Positions 16,626 through 25,120 of a stretch of DNA of 31,259 nucleotides are shown one piece after another; within the stretch, counting starts at the first letter, position 1, and every line of letters starts with the position of its first letter. The notes below the pieces were generated by a model that did no database searches, had not been told where the DNA came from, and saw nothing but the letters and a program-made list of their open reading frames with translations. The position numbers were made by a program, and so were the translations under genes. The stretch is from JAGLHV01 sp023143305 [NCBI: Clostridia bacterium] (lineage in GTDB: Bacteria > CBDUZB01 > JAGLHV01): positions 1 through 31,259 of the forward strand of contig DAOVVV010000029.1 of the NCBI GenBank assembly GCA_030637025.1. The letters are read 5' to 3'.

Positions 16626-17719
16626 TGATGCAAAACCTCCCTCAGTTTTTTAATAAATAGTTTATTTTCCCGGGATAACCCAATTGTTATTCTAATATAT
16701 TCGGGTAACCCGTATTCATCCATTGCCCGTGCAATAATTCCTTTCTTTAATAACTGCTTAAAAACATTATTACCTTTTCCTACTTTTATAAGCATAAAAT
16801 TAGCTACTGAAGGAACATATTCTACTCCCATTTTGTTTAATGCCTGCTCTATATATCCTCTTCCTTCCGTAACTACCTTTCTTCCTTTTTTAATCTGCTC
16901 TTTATCCGAAAAACTAACCCTGGCAGCTATCTGAGATAAAGAATTGGTATTAAAAGGAGGCCTTATTCTTTCCATATATTCTATTATTCCCTTTATACTC
17001 ATTCCATAACCAATGCGTAAACCGGCTAAGCCGTAAATTTTGGAAAAAGTACGCAAAACAATTACCTTCCGATTATTCTTTATATAGGATAAACTATCAG
17101 GAAAATCTTTCCGGGTCATATATTCATAATAAGCTTCATCAAAAACAACAATTATCCTCCCGGGAATACTTTTCATAAAATTCATCACTTCGGTTTTATT
17201 CACATAAGTTCCTGTTGGATTGTTAGGATTAGCAATAAAGATAACCTTTGTTTTTTTATTTATTGCCTTCTGCATTTGCAATAAATTATGAGTAAAATTC
17301 TTCATAGGAATTGTCTTTACTTTACAGGCCATTAATTTACCAGCCATATAATAACGAATAAAAGCATGAGCAGAAACAATAATTTCATCCTGGGGATTTA
17401 AAAAAGTCTTTCCGATAATTTCAATTATTTCGTCCGTACCATTACCTAAAATAATATTTTCCATCTTTAATTTTAATTTTTTGGCTAAAACTTCTTTAAG
17501 ATAGAATCCCCCCCCATCAGGATAACGATGTATTTCTCCTAACCCCCTGGCTATAGCTTTTATTGCCCTCGGAGAAGGCCCTAAAGAATTTTCATTAGAA
17601 GCTAATTTAAAAACCCTTTTTAATTTTTGTTCCTTCTTTACCTGTTCAATAGGCCTTCCCGGTAAATAAGGTTGAAATTCGAAAATATTTTTTCTAATTA
17701 AATTTTTAATATCATCCAT
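16616..17719 (-). CDS. hisC: Class I/II aminotransferase, HisC family (probably aromatic)
   Basis: This 367-aa PLP enzyme is of histidinol-phosphate aminotransferase type: [10 protein letters not shown] (41-50), NPNNPTG (164-170), FDEAYYEY (193-200) and the Schiff-base lysine K227 in [16 protein letters not shown]. No other histidine gene is nearby; it sits between pheA and the DAHP synthase gene. It therefore probably transaminates phenylpyruvate and 4-hydroxyphenylpyruvate to Phe and Tyr, perhaps as well as histidinol phosphate. It begins one base after the pheA stop codon and overlaps the next gene by 10 bp. Confidence 0.9.
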   Translation of the reverse strand: MDDIKNLIRKNIFEFQPYLPGRPIEQVKKEQKLKRVFKLASNENSLGPSPRAIKAIARGLGEIHRYPDGGGFYLKEVLAKKLKLKMENIILGNGTDEIIEIIGKTFLNPQDEIIVSAHAFIRYYMAGKLMACKVKTIPMKNFTHNLLQMQKAINKKTKVIFIANPNNPTGTYVNKTEVMNFMKSIPGRIIVVFDEAYYEYMTRKDFPDSLSYIKNNRKVIVLRTFSKIYGLAGLRIGYGMSIKGIIEYMERIRPPFNTNSLSQIAARVSFSDKEQIKKGRKVVTEGRGYIEQALNKMGVEYVPSVANFMLIKVGKGNNVFKQLLKKGIIARAMDEYGLPEYIRITIGLSRENKLFIKKLREVLHQCF

Positions 17720-17720
17720 C

Positions 17721-18779
17721 TTAGCTACCCCGTGGATATGAACCTAAAACCTTCACTAAAAAAGATTGTTTTTCCAATAAGTTTAAAGTACGCTGAACTT
17801 TAACATCTTTTATATGACCATTAAAATCAACAAAAAAGATATAATCCCAAACTTTTTTACCACTTGGCCTGGATTCAATTTTAGTTAAATTTACCCCATT
17901 CTTCTGAAAAGGAATCAACATATCATGTAATGCTCCCACCCTGTCTTTTACGGAAAACATTACCGAAGTCTTGTCCTTACCACAAGATGGAGAATCTTTT
18001 TCTCCAATCACTAAAAATCGGGTAAGATTATCTGTTTTATCCCCGATATTACGTGCCACTATCTTAAGATTATATAAAGTAGCAGCCTGGTAAGAAGCAA
18101 TGGCTGCGGTATCTGCTCTTTTACTCGCTAATTGAGCAGCACAAGCAGTAGAGGCTACCTCTACCAATTGAACATTGGGAAGGGTTTTTTCCAGCCAGTT
18201 CCTGCATTGAGCAATAGGTTGAGAGTGAGAACAAACTTTTTTTATTTTATTTAAATCTTCATTTTTAGCAAGAAGATTGTGCGATATTTCCAGCATTAAT
18301 TCCGCACAAATCTTTAAATCCGAATCGATAAACATATCCAGAGTATGATTAACCACCCCTTCTGTTGAATTTTCAATGGGTACTAATCCATAATCAACTC
18401 TCTTTCTTTCAACTTCATTAAATACATCTTTAATACTTTTTACCGGTATTAATTCAGCCGACCTTCCAAAATTTTTAACCGCCGCTAAATGAGTAAAAGT
18501 CGCTTCAGGTCCTAAATAGGCAACTTTTAATTTTTTCTGCACAGACCGGCATAAATTAAAAATTTCCTGAAAAATATTTCCTAAAGCTTTATTGGAAATC
18601 GGGCCTTTATTTTTTTTGACCAATCTTTCTAAAATTTCTTTCTCCCGATGCGGAACATAAAAATATTCATTTTTTTTTCTTTTCAATTCTCCAATTTTCA
18701 AAACTTCCTTAAGCCGATTGTTAAGCAAATCCAGGATTTGTTCATCAATAATATTTATTTTTTCCCTTATCTTTTTCAA
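17721..18779 (-). CDS. pheA: Bifunctional chorismate mutase / prephenate dehydratase (P-protein)
   Basis: This 352-aa protein converts chorismate to prephenate and then to phenylpyruvate. Residues 1-80 are an AroQ-type chorismate mutase (REKINIIDEQILDLLNNR start). Residues about 84-265 are the prephenate dehydratase domain with GPEATFTHLAA (90-100), PIENSTEG (134-141) and TRF at 253-255. The C-terminal ACT domain has GALHD (282-286) and ESRPS (302-306), which form the phenylalanine-binding site, so end-product inhibition is expected. It starts 69 bp after scpB; the sequence of that gap shows no attenuator that I can recognise. Confidence 0.96.
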   Translation of the reverse strand: MKKIREKINIIDEQILDLLNNRLKEVLKIGELKRKKNEYFYVPHREKEILERLVKKNKGPISNKALGNIFQEIFNLCRSVQKKLKVAYLGPEATFTHLAAVKNFGRSAELIPVKSIKDVFNEVERKRVDYGLVPIENSTEGVVNHTLDMFIDSDLKICAELMLEISHNLLAKNEDLNKIKKVCSHSQPIAQCRNWLEKTLPNVQLVEVASTACAAQLASKRADTAAIASYQAATLYNLKIVARNIGDKTDNLTRFLVIGEKDSPSCGKDKTSVMFSVKDRVGALHDMLIPFQKNGVNLTKIESRPSGKKVWDYIFFVDFNGHIKDVKVQRTLNLLEKQSFLVKVLGSYPRGS

Positions 18780-18847
18780 TTTTAATCTCCACTCATTAAA
18801 GCGTTATTCATGCTTCATATTCTTTTTACTTCCATTACCCGAAACAC

Positions 18848-19390
18848 TCATTCTACATTTATTTCTTCTAAAGAAGGCATTTCCAATAAATCTCTCAACC
18901 CAAAATACTGTAAAAATTTCTGGGTAGTTTTATACAAAAGAGGACGCCCGGGAACTTCCTTTCTTCCGCAAATTCGAATTAATTTCTTGGATAAAAGAGT
19001 ATTCAAAACTCCCCCGACATCTACACCTCGAATCCCTTCTATTTCTGCCTTAGTAATCGGTTGTTTATAAACAATTATAGATAAAGTCTCCATTGCAGAA
19101 GGAGAAAGTTTTAAAGTAAGCCTCGATTTAAACATTACTTTTATCCATGGAGCACATTCAGATAAAGAACATATTTGAAAGCCTCCTCCTATTCGCACTA
19201 TTTGCAACCCTGAATCTCTATTTCTGTACTCCTCTCCCACCTGAATAATTATCTGTTCTACTTCTCGGGCATTCACTTCCATCCCCTCTTGCCCTTTGGC
19301 TAATATCTCAGAAATTTTATCCGGTGATAACGGTTTCTCGGAAAAAAACAATAAACATTCAATAATTTTTTTAATATTAATAATACTCAT
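18848..19390 (-). CDS. scpB: Segregation and condensation protein B
   Basis: ScpB is a 180-aa accessory subunit that, with ScpA, forms the SMC condensin complex for chromosome segregation. The protein has two winged-helix domains; ECLLFFSEKPLSPDKISEIL near the start and LSIIVYKQPITKAEIEGIRGV (in two parts, about 108-128) are typical. It overlaps scpA by four bases (ATGA), so translation is coupled. The smc gene is not in the window. The length is normal for the family. Confidence 0.94.
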   Translation of the reverse strand: MSIINIKKIIECLLFFSEKPLSPDKISEILAKGQEGMEVNAREVEQIIIQVGEEYRNRDSGLQIVRIGGGFQICSLSECAPWIKVMFKSRLTLKLSPSAMETLSIIVYKQPITKAEIEGIRGVDVGGVLNTLLSKKLIRICGRKEVPGRPLLYKTTQKFLQYFGLRDLLEMPSLEEINVE

Positions 19391-20220
19391 ACCGCTCCTT
19401 CACTCTCCACACCAGAAACCGATAGACTGTAATCGATTTTGTTTTTTACCAATGGTTCCACCATTTGTTCTTCTTTTTCTATTATTTCTTCTTCTACTTC
19501 TTCTTTTATTTTTTCTAAACCGCTGTCCCCTTTATAAATTCTTATATTACCAAACAAACTTTCCTGCCGTGCAAAAACCTTTTTCATTTTAATCAATTCC
19601 AAAAGAGCTAATAAAGTAACTATCATCTCTCGCCTGGTTACAGATTTATTAAAAATTTCAAAAAAAGAAATATATTTATTTCCCTGAATTTTATATAAAA
19701 TATCCTGCATTTTATCTTCGATTTTTATTTCTTCATCAATAATTTCTTTTGCTTCTTCCTGTGCAGTAGATGAAAAAACTTTCTTAACAGTATCTAAAAG
19801 ATCAAACAAAGAAACCTCTAATAAATATTCCCCCTCTAAAGAAACAGGGGTTTCCCTGTAAAAAATATCCCGCTGATATAATTCTTTCTCTTCCAGAACT
19901 TTAGCTACTTCTTTAAATTTTTTATATTCTATCAGTCGTTCTATTAATTTTTTACGGGGATCTTCCATCTCTTCTTCCCCATCTTTCCCTAAAGAAGGAA
20001 GTAACATTTTAGACTTTATCTGAATTAGCGTTGCCGCCATTACCAAAAAATCGCCGGTAACTTCCAGGTTTAATAATTTCATCATCTTTAGATACTCCAG
20101 ATATTCAGTGGTAATTTGTGAAATAGAAATGTCATAAACATCCAAATCATTCTTCTTGATCAAGAATAAAAGCAAATCAAGAGGACCCTCAAATGTCTCC
20201 AATTTAACCTGATAAGTCAT
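19387..20220 (-). CDS. scpA: Segregation and condensation protein A
   Basis: ScpA (277 aa) is the kleisin subunit of bacterial condensin. The N-terminal SMC-binding helix is recognisable from FEGPLDLLLFLIKKNDLDVYD and the following ISQITTEYLEYL segment, and the middle is acidic and variable. The C-terminal winged helix is near LLALLELIKMKKVFARQ. An extra acidic tail follows (about 245-262). The start is ATG with GGAGGAG close upstream. A 29-bp palindrome lies about 25 bp before the start. Confidence 0.94.
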   Translation of the reverse strand: MTYQVKLETFEGPLDLLLFLIKKNDLDVYDISISQITTEYLEYLKMMKLLNLEVTGDFLVMAATLIQIKSKMLLPSLGKDGEEEMEDPRKKLIERLIEYKKFKEVAKVLEEKELYQRDIFYRETPVSLEGEYLLEVSLFDLLDTVKKVFSSTAQEEAKEIIDEEIKIEDKMQDILYKIQGNKYISFFEIFNKSVTRREMIVTLLALLELIKMKKVFARQESLFGNIRIYKGDSGLEKIKEEVEEEIIEKEEQMVEPLVKNKIDYSLSVSGVESEGAV

Positions 20221-20244
20221 AACTCCTCCCCCTTTTTACAGTAA

Positions 20245-20273
20245 TGTTGAAAAATGTTAAACATTTTTCAACA
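20245..20273. promoter_or_regulatory. 29-bp perfect palindrome between trpS and scpA
   Basis: Two 14-bp arms (20245-20258 and 20260-20273) are perfectly complementary around a single central base. It lies 37 bp after the trpS stop and 25 bp before scpA. It could be an operator for the scpAB-aromatic operon or a hairpin at the trpS 3' end; no T-run follows it, which disfavours an intrinsic terminator. Confidence 0.45.
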
Positions 20274-20309
20274 CAAACAAATTGCCAGTCAACCCCAAAA
20301 AATCAAACA

Positions 20310-21308
20310 TTAAATCCGCATTATTTTTTTTACTTCTTCCATTGTAGAATAAGCAATTTCCTTTGCTTTTTCCCCGGATTTTTTTAAAATAGATTGTATA
20401 GGGTACTTTTCTACTTCTTTTCTTTTTTTATAAATAGGCTCCATTTTGATCAATATAGCCTCTGTCAATTTCTTTTTGCAGGCAACACATCCAATTTCTC
20501 CCTGTTTACACTCACCCGTTAAATCCTCTAATAGGGAAGAAGAAGTATATACTTTATGCAAACCATACACACTACAAATATCCGGATGACCCGGATCGTT
20601 TATTTTTATTCTTGCCGGGTCTGTTATCATTTTTTTTATTTTCTTAGTTATTATTTCCGGTGAATCTGAAATATAAATGCAATTATTATAACTTTTACTC
20701 ATTTTTCTTCCATCTATACCCGGTAATTTAGGACAATGGGTAAGTAAAGAACGCGGTTCTAAAAAAACTTGTTTTGAAGGCTTATATATAAAATTAAATC
20801 TTCGTACAATTTCCCTGGTCAATTCCAGATGAGGCAACTGGTCTTCTCCTACAGGAACAGCATCTGCTTGATAAAGAAGAATATCTGCCGCTTGTAAAAC
20901 AGGATATCCTAAAAACCCATAAGTAGAAATATCTCTGTCTTTCAATTGCTGTAACTGTTCTTTATACGTGGGACATCTTTCAAGCCAGGATAAAGGAACT
21001 ATCATCGAAAGTAAAAGATGTAATTGGGCATGTTGGGAAACATCCGATTGCACAAACATACAACATTTATCCGGATCCAAACCACAAGACAACCAGTCAA
21101 TGACCATTTCCTTTATATTATTTTTTACTCCGGATGTGTCCTGATAATCGGTAGTTAAACTATGAAAATCAGCAACTTCATAATAGCACTCATACTCATC
21201 TTGCAGTTTAACCCAATTAGATAAAACACCTTCTGCATGTCCCAGATGTAATTTTCCCGAGGGGCGCATCCCACTCAAAATTCTTTTCTTCACTATTATA
21301 TACCCCAT
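20310..21308 (-). CDS. trpS: Tryptophanyl-tRNA synthetase, probably with an Fe-S cluster
   Basis: This class I synthetase charges tRNA-Trp. With the ATG at 21306-21308 it is 332 aa: the HIGH-type motif HLGH at 21-24, KMSKS at 202-206, and typical LQAADILLYQ and GEDQLPHLEL segments. Four cysteines near the C-terminus (C245, C267, C274, C277) have the spacing C-x21-C-x6-C-x2-C, almost that of the [4Fe-4S] motif of Thermotoga maritima TrpRS (C-x22-C-x6-C-x2-C). A GTG at 21291-21293 just after the upstream stop is an alternative start that gives MKKRILSGMRPSG, the usual family beginning. The start overlaps the protease gene. Confidence 0.94.
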   Translation of the reverse strand: MGYIIVKKRILSGMRPSGKLHLGHAEGVLSNWVKLQDEYECYYEVADFHSLTTDYQDTSGVKNNIKEMVIDWLSCGLDPDKCCMFVQSDVSQHAQLHLLLSMIVPLSWLERCPTYKEQLQQLKDRDISTYGFLGYPVLQAADILLYQADAVPVGEDQLPHLELTREIVRRFNFIYKPSKQVFLEPRSLLTHCPKLPGIDGRKMSKSYNNCIYISDSPEIITKKIKKMITDPARIKINDPGHPDICSVYGLHKVYTSSSLLEDLTGECKQGEIGCVACKKKLTEAILIKMEPIYKKRKEVEKYPIQSILKKSGEKAKEIAYSTMEEVKKIMRI

Positions 21309-21922
21309 AGTAAAAGGCGATAAATACCCAATACAAACATAATCAAAAACTGCCAAAAAACGTTAATAAATAAAATAACCAGTATTATACCGAACATTCC
21401 AATATTTTCTACCCGATAGGCATACTGCCTGGGTAAAATAGCAATTAATATTTTTGAACCATCTAAAGGAGGAATAGGAATTAAATTAAACATTCCCAAC
21501 AACAAATTCAAAAAAACACTAAATTCAAAAATAGCGGATAATAACCCTCCGTACACTCCAATTATTTTCATTACCCATACCAATAAAGCAAACACAACTG
21601 CTAAAACAAAATTAGAACCCGGACCGGCTAAACTTACTTTGATTATATCTTTATAAGGATTTCGAAAATTATAGGGATTAATCGGTACCGGCTTTGCTCC
21701 CCCTATCGCAAACCCTAAAGTAAAATAAAAGAAAATAGGCATTAAAATAGTCATAAACGGATCAATATGGGCTAAAGGATTTAAAGTTAACCGGCCTGAA
21801 TGTTTTGCCGTACTATCACCACATAAATAAGCCATCCATCCATGTGCATATTCATGAATAACTACTGCAAAAAGCAAAACAACTAAGGTTATGGGCATAG
21901 GAATATGTGGAGGATATAACAT
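21296..21922 (-). CDS. Site-2 protease family (M50) membrane metalloprotease
   Basis: This 208-aa integral membrane protein has the zinc-binding motif HEYAH at 23-27 in its first transmembrane segment and the matching NLIPIPPLDG (aspartate 154) in a later one. Both are needed for intramembrane proteolysis. It is the compact form without PDZ or CBS domains (like the family often called YwhC/Rv-type site-2 protease homologues). The substrate is unknown. It starts ATG at 21920-21922; a promoter overlaps the end of the preceding gene, and trpS overlaps its end. Confidence 0.92.
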   Translation of the reverse strand: MLYPPHIPMPITLVVLLFAVVIHEYAHGWMAYLCGDSTAKHSGRLTLNPLAHIDPFMTILMPIFFYFTLGFAIGGAKPVPINPYNFRNPYKDIIKVSLAGPGSNFVLAVVFALLVWVMKIIGVYGGLLSAIFEFSVFLNLLLGMFNLIPIPPLDGSKILIAILPRQYAYRVENIGMFGIILVILFINVFWQFLIMFVLGIYRLLLWGI

Positions 21923-21960
21923 TGTCTTTTCCCTCTTTAAAAGTTATAGATTGAGTACTA

Positions 21961-21989
21961 ATTTTATCACTCTTTAGGAAAATTGTCAA
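21961..21989 (-). promoter_or_regulatory. Sigma-70-type promoter for site-2 protease and trpS
   Basis: The minus strand has TTGACA (rc of 21984-21989) and TAAAAT (rc of 21961-21966) separated by exactly 17 bp. The -35 box lies inside the last codons of the DHH/CCA gene and the -10 just after it. Transcription would start about 30 bp before the ATG at 21922. Confidence 0.6.
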
Positions 21990-24438
21990 TCACAAACTTA
22001 AGCTCTTCTTCCCGTGTTTCTATTATTTTATCTAATTTAGCATTTAAAAGTTCTTTTTTTATTTCTCTAAAAATTTTTCCTTCCCGGAAACCTATTCCTT
22101 TTAAATCATCCCCGGTAATGAAAATCTTTACCTGCCGCATTTTAGTTAAATAATCAGAAATTCTTTTTTTGATCAAAATATCTGTTGATTGAATCATAGC
22201 CAATAAAATTATCTCATTGGGAATTTGGTGTAAAATATGGTAAATGTTTCTAGGCTTAATTTTTTCTTTTTCCTTCAGCTGCTCTTTAATTTTCAAAACT
22301 GTTTCCTTTGCCATCGAAACACATTTTGTCCATTTTTTATTAAACTTTAGTTCTTTACAAACCTGCATAGTATCGGAAAAATTCAAATCCTGCACTAAAA
22401 TAAGAAAATAAATAAGCCATTTTTCAATTGTATCTTCGATTAAAGGTAAAGTAAAAAGAAAAAGAATATCTTTCACTTTTCTAAAATCATTCCATATCTT
22501 TTTTGTCATTTTAATTTCAGGATAAATAGACCCCAGTATTTTAAATTCGGCCATACGTTTAATTGCTTTCCATGGAGCACATTCATTTAAAATAGCAATA
22601 ATTTCTTCCCTTATTCTTTCCTTGCTTACCTGTTTTAAAAAATTGTTTTTTACTGCCCACCTTAAAAAATATTGGGTATTTTCATCCATACAAAAATCAT
22701 ATCTTTGTTCAAACCGAATAGCCCTGAAAATACGGGTAGGATCTTCGATAAAACTTAAATTATAAAGTGTTCTGACTACCCCTCTTTTAACGTCGTCTTC
22801 TCCTCCGAAAAAATCAACTAAAAAACCAAACCTTTTACTATTAAGTCTTACTGCTATAGCATTAACAGTAAAATCCCGTCGAAATAAATCCTCTTTAAGC
22901 AATCCGGGTTTAACCCCGGGAAGTGCTCCCGGATATTCATATATTTCCCTGCGAGCCATAGCAATATCAATTTTTAAATCATTACCCACATCAATCGTTG
23001 CTGTAGAAAATTTAGAATGAACAATAACTTTTCTTTTTAAAAATTTCGCCAAACGACGAGCAAAAATAATAGCCTTCCCTTCTACAACAACATCTATATC
23101 CAGGTTTTCTACATTTAAAAACAAATCCCGGACAAATCCTCCCACAATGTAAACAGGACAATTCATCTTATCTCCAATTTGTCCTATTTTTTTTAAAAGA
23201 TTTTCAATGCGCCGGGGTAATTTCTTTTTTATTAACCCTTTGATATTTTTTCTTGTTTGTTCTTTTTTTTCCGGTTTTAAAAATGATTTAGTTAAAAGAA
23301 CCTTTTCCTTTTTGCGTGACATAAAAGTAGCTACAGAAAAATTTACCAGACCAAACGCTTTTGCTTTTTCTACATCTTTACGGGAAATTGTACCTACTAT
23401 TTTATTTTTTTTACTTACCCGGAAAAAATCATTCTCTGTTTTTAAAAAAACTTGTTCAACTTCAAAAATTTTCATTTCCTCTGATATTTCTTTAATTGCC
23501 GAAAAATCTTTTTTTCTTGTCTTTATCTTTTCCTTAACGATTTTTAATAATTTCTTTTTCACCAAGGGTAACTGAGCAGGCGATATAGTAGCTGAGGCAG
23601 CAGTTTCATGCCCCCCTCCTCCAAAAAAACGCATTACTTCACCTACATTAACTATACCTTTTTGCTGAGCACGAGCAATTAAATGCACCCGCTCTTTAAT
23701 TTTAATTAAAACAAATAAAACATCTATATTTTCAATATCCCTTAATTTGTGCACTATTATGGATAAGTCATCTTTAAAAGAAGGCAGGGAAACAGAGGTG
23801 ATGGTAATTTTTATGTTGTCTATTATTATATCCTCAAGTGAATGGAGTAATTTCTCCAAAAGTTTTATTTGCAGAGGACTTAATCCCTGATGAATAAATT
23901 TAGAGATTATATTTAAATCCGCTCCCAGGGCAAGAAGGAAAGAAACAGCTTTTAAATCAGCAGCAGTGGTAGTGGCAAAAGTAAAACATCCTGTATCTTC
24001 ATAAATTCCCAGAGCAAATAAAGTAGCCTCTTGAGAAGTCAATTTTATTTTCTTTTCTCTTATTTTTTCTACTAATAAGGTCGTAGTAGCCCCTTCAATA
24101 TTTCCCAGACTGACTTTCCCCTTTAAATCTTTTTCCGTACGAGGATGATGGTCATAAAGATGAATAGTTAAATTAACATTGTCCAGCACTTCTCTCGACC
24201 GTCCAATTCGATGAGATAAGCGGGTATCAACAACAATAAGCCGGGTTACTTTTGCAAAATTAATTTCTTTTTCTTTTTTAAAATCAAATTGTTCCTTATT
24301 TTGCTTTAAATAATGACGGACATTTTGCTCCAAAGACGAGGGTAAAACTATTTGTGCTTTAGGATAAAGTTTTTTAACGGCCACTAATGAAGCCAAAGCA
24401 TCAAAATCAGCCATAATATGAGTAACAATTATATCCAT
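21967..24438 (-). CDS. tRNA nucleotidyltransferase with N-terminal DHH phosphoesterase and CBS remnant
   Basis: This is a fused protein of about 823 aa from the ATG at 24436-24438 (AGGG five bases upstream); the frame extends to a TTG at 24459. In the longer 830-aa numbering, residues 10-300 are a DHH/DHHA1 phosphoesterase: DFDA at 18-21, DHH at 103-105, GGGGH at 280-284. Residues 330-390 match only part of a CBS pair (KIVGTISRKDVEKA). Residues 430-830 are a class II tRNA nucleotidyltransferase/poly(A) polymerase with GGFVRD (440-445) and catalytic DID (454-456). It should add A or CCA to tRNA 3' ends. Several tRNAs here encode CCA, so repair or A-addition to others (tRNA-Cys lacks it) is plausible. 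Confidence 0.9.
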   Translation of the reverse strand: MDIIVTHIMADFDALASLVAVKKLYPKAQIVLPSSLEQNVRHYLKQNKEQFDFKKEKEINFAKVTRLIVVDTRLSHRIGRSREVLDNVNLTIHLYDHHPRTEKDLKGKVSLGNIEGATTTLLVEKIREKKIKLTSQEATLFALGIYEDTGCFTFATTTAADLKAVSFLLALGADLNIISKFIHQGLSPLQIKLLEKLLHSLEDIIIDNIKITITSVSLPSFKDDLSIIVHKLRDIENIDVLFVLIKIKERVHLIARAQQKGIVNVGEVMRFFGGGGHETAASATISPAQLPLVKKKLLKIVKEKIKTRKKDFSAIKEISEEMKIFEVEQVFLKTENDFFRVSKKNKIVGTISRKDVEKAKAFGLVNFSVATFMSRKKEKVLLTKSFLKPEKKEQTRKNIKGLIKKKLPRRIENLLKKIGQIGDKMNCPVYIVGGFVRDLFLNVENLDIDVVVEGKAIIFARRLAKFLKRKVIVHSKFSTATIDVGNDLKIDIAMARREIYEYPGALPGVKPGLLKEDLFRRDFTVNAIAVRLNSKRFGFLVDFFGGEDDVKRGVVRTLYNLSFIEDPTRIFRAIRFEQRYDFCMDENTQYFLRWAVKNNFLKQVSKERIREEIIAILNECAPWKAIKRMAEFKILGSIYPEIKMTKKIWNDFRKVKDILFLFTLPLIEDTIEKWLIYFLILVQDLNFSDTMQVCKELKFNKKWTKCVSMAKETVLKIKEQLKEKEKIKPRNIYHILHQIPNEIILLAMIQSTDILIKKRISDYLTKMRQVKIFITGDDLKGIGFREGKIFREIKKELLNAKLDKIIETREEELKFVIDNFPKE

Positions 24439-24461
24439 AAAAACCCTGTTTATATTCAATT

Positions 24462-24492
24462 TAGGGTCTACTGAAAAATTCAGCAGACCCTA
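24462..24492 (-). promoter_or_regulatory. 5'-UTR hairpin before the DHH/CCA gene
   Basis: Arms 24462-24475 and 24479-24492 are complementary over 14 bp with one mismatch around a 3-nt loop. It lies just after the predicted transcription start and about 25 bp before the ATG, so it would be in the untranslated leader. No clear T-run follows it on the minus strand. Confidence 0.45.
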
Positions 24493-24505
24493 TTTATTTA
24501 ATTTT

Positions 24506-24534
24506 AGTTTAAATTATTTTGTACTAAAAGTCAA
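24506..24534 (-). promoter_or_regulatory. Sigma-70-type promoter for the DHH/CCA gene
   Basis: The minus strand has TTGACT (rc of 24529-24534), 17 bp spacer and TAAACT (rc of 24506-24511). It is between the V4R gene and the DHH/CCA gene, in the correct position for the latter. Confidence 0.5.
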
Positions 24535-24577
24535 CCCATAAATAACCTGCCTTTCTCCTCGGTTTTTTGCAATAATT

Positions 24578-25102
24578 TTATTCCTTGACAGTTGCCTCAA
24601 ACTCACAAACATTATCCCCGTTTGCACAGCATTTTACTTCAACCACTGCTACCTCTTTTTTAAGGAAAAACTTTAAAATACCCGCGACTAACCCCCCTTC
24701 AAAATAACAAATATGCATACCTATATTAGGAGTACCAACACAGGTAACACATTCTTCTATGTCCACCACTATCTTTCCCTTTTCTAAGTCAGCACTTACT
24801 ACTTTGAGTATTCCCACTTTAAGATTAATTAAAATTTCTTTTAATTTTGTCACATATTCATTCAAATCGTCAATTCCACTCAAAAAAGCTTTTCCAATTT
24901 CACCCCCCACGGCTTTACCTACTAAATATATGTTTTCATTTGCTTTGGCCTGATTTTCTTCTTCTTTTCCCATTCCTAATTGAGCAAGGATTAAATTTTC
25001 CATAGAAAAGCGTAAAATCCTAAACAGTTCTATACCGACAGTAGGCCCTAAAATGACTCTTTTGCTTACATCACCAACAACACTAATTTTAAATTCCGGC
25101 AT
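24578..25102 (-). CDS. V4R-domain protein
   Basis: This 174-aa protein has a V4R (4-vinyl reductase-like) small-molecule-binding domain. The C-terminal half shows the family's pattern: C118xxC121, then C132YFEGGLVAGIL, then EVKCCANGDNVCEFEA (C158, C159, C166) with the terminal GDxxCxF signature. The N-terminal half is helical. Some V4R proteins bind tetrapyrroles or hydrocarbons; the ligand here is unknown. There is no output domain, so it is likely to work with another protein, perhaps the 75-aa product encoded 18 bp upstream. The start is ATG with AAGGAGG. Confidence 0.82.
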   Translation of the reverse strand: MPEFKISVVGDVSKRVILGPTVGIELFRILRFSMENLILAQLGMGKEEENQAKANENIYLVGKAVGGEIGKAFLSGIDDLNEYVTKLKEILINLKVGILKVVSADLEKGKIVVDIEECVTCVGTPNIGMHICYFEGGLVAGILKFFLKKEVAVVEVKCCANGDNVCEFEATVKE

Positions 25103-25120
25103 TATATGCCTCCTTTTTAT

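Noticed and set aside
23207-23575. 122-aa open frame on the plus strand
   Set aside because: Antisense to the DHH/CCA gene, rich in Phe and Ser as expected from the complement of Lys/Glu codons.
24479-24505. Plus-strand terminator formed by the leader hairpin and the T-rich stretch after it
   Set aside because: There is no plus-strand transcription unit that it could end; it is better explained as a leader hairpin on the minus strand.
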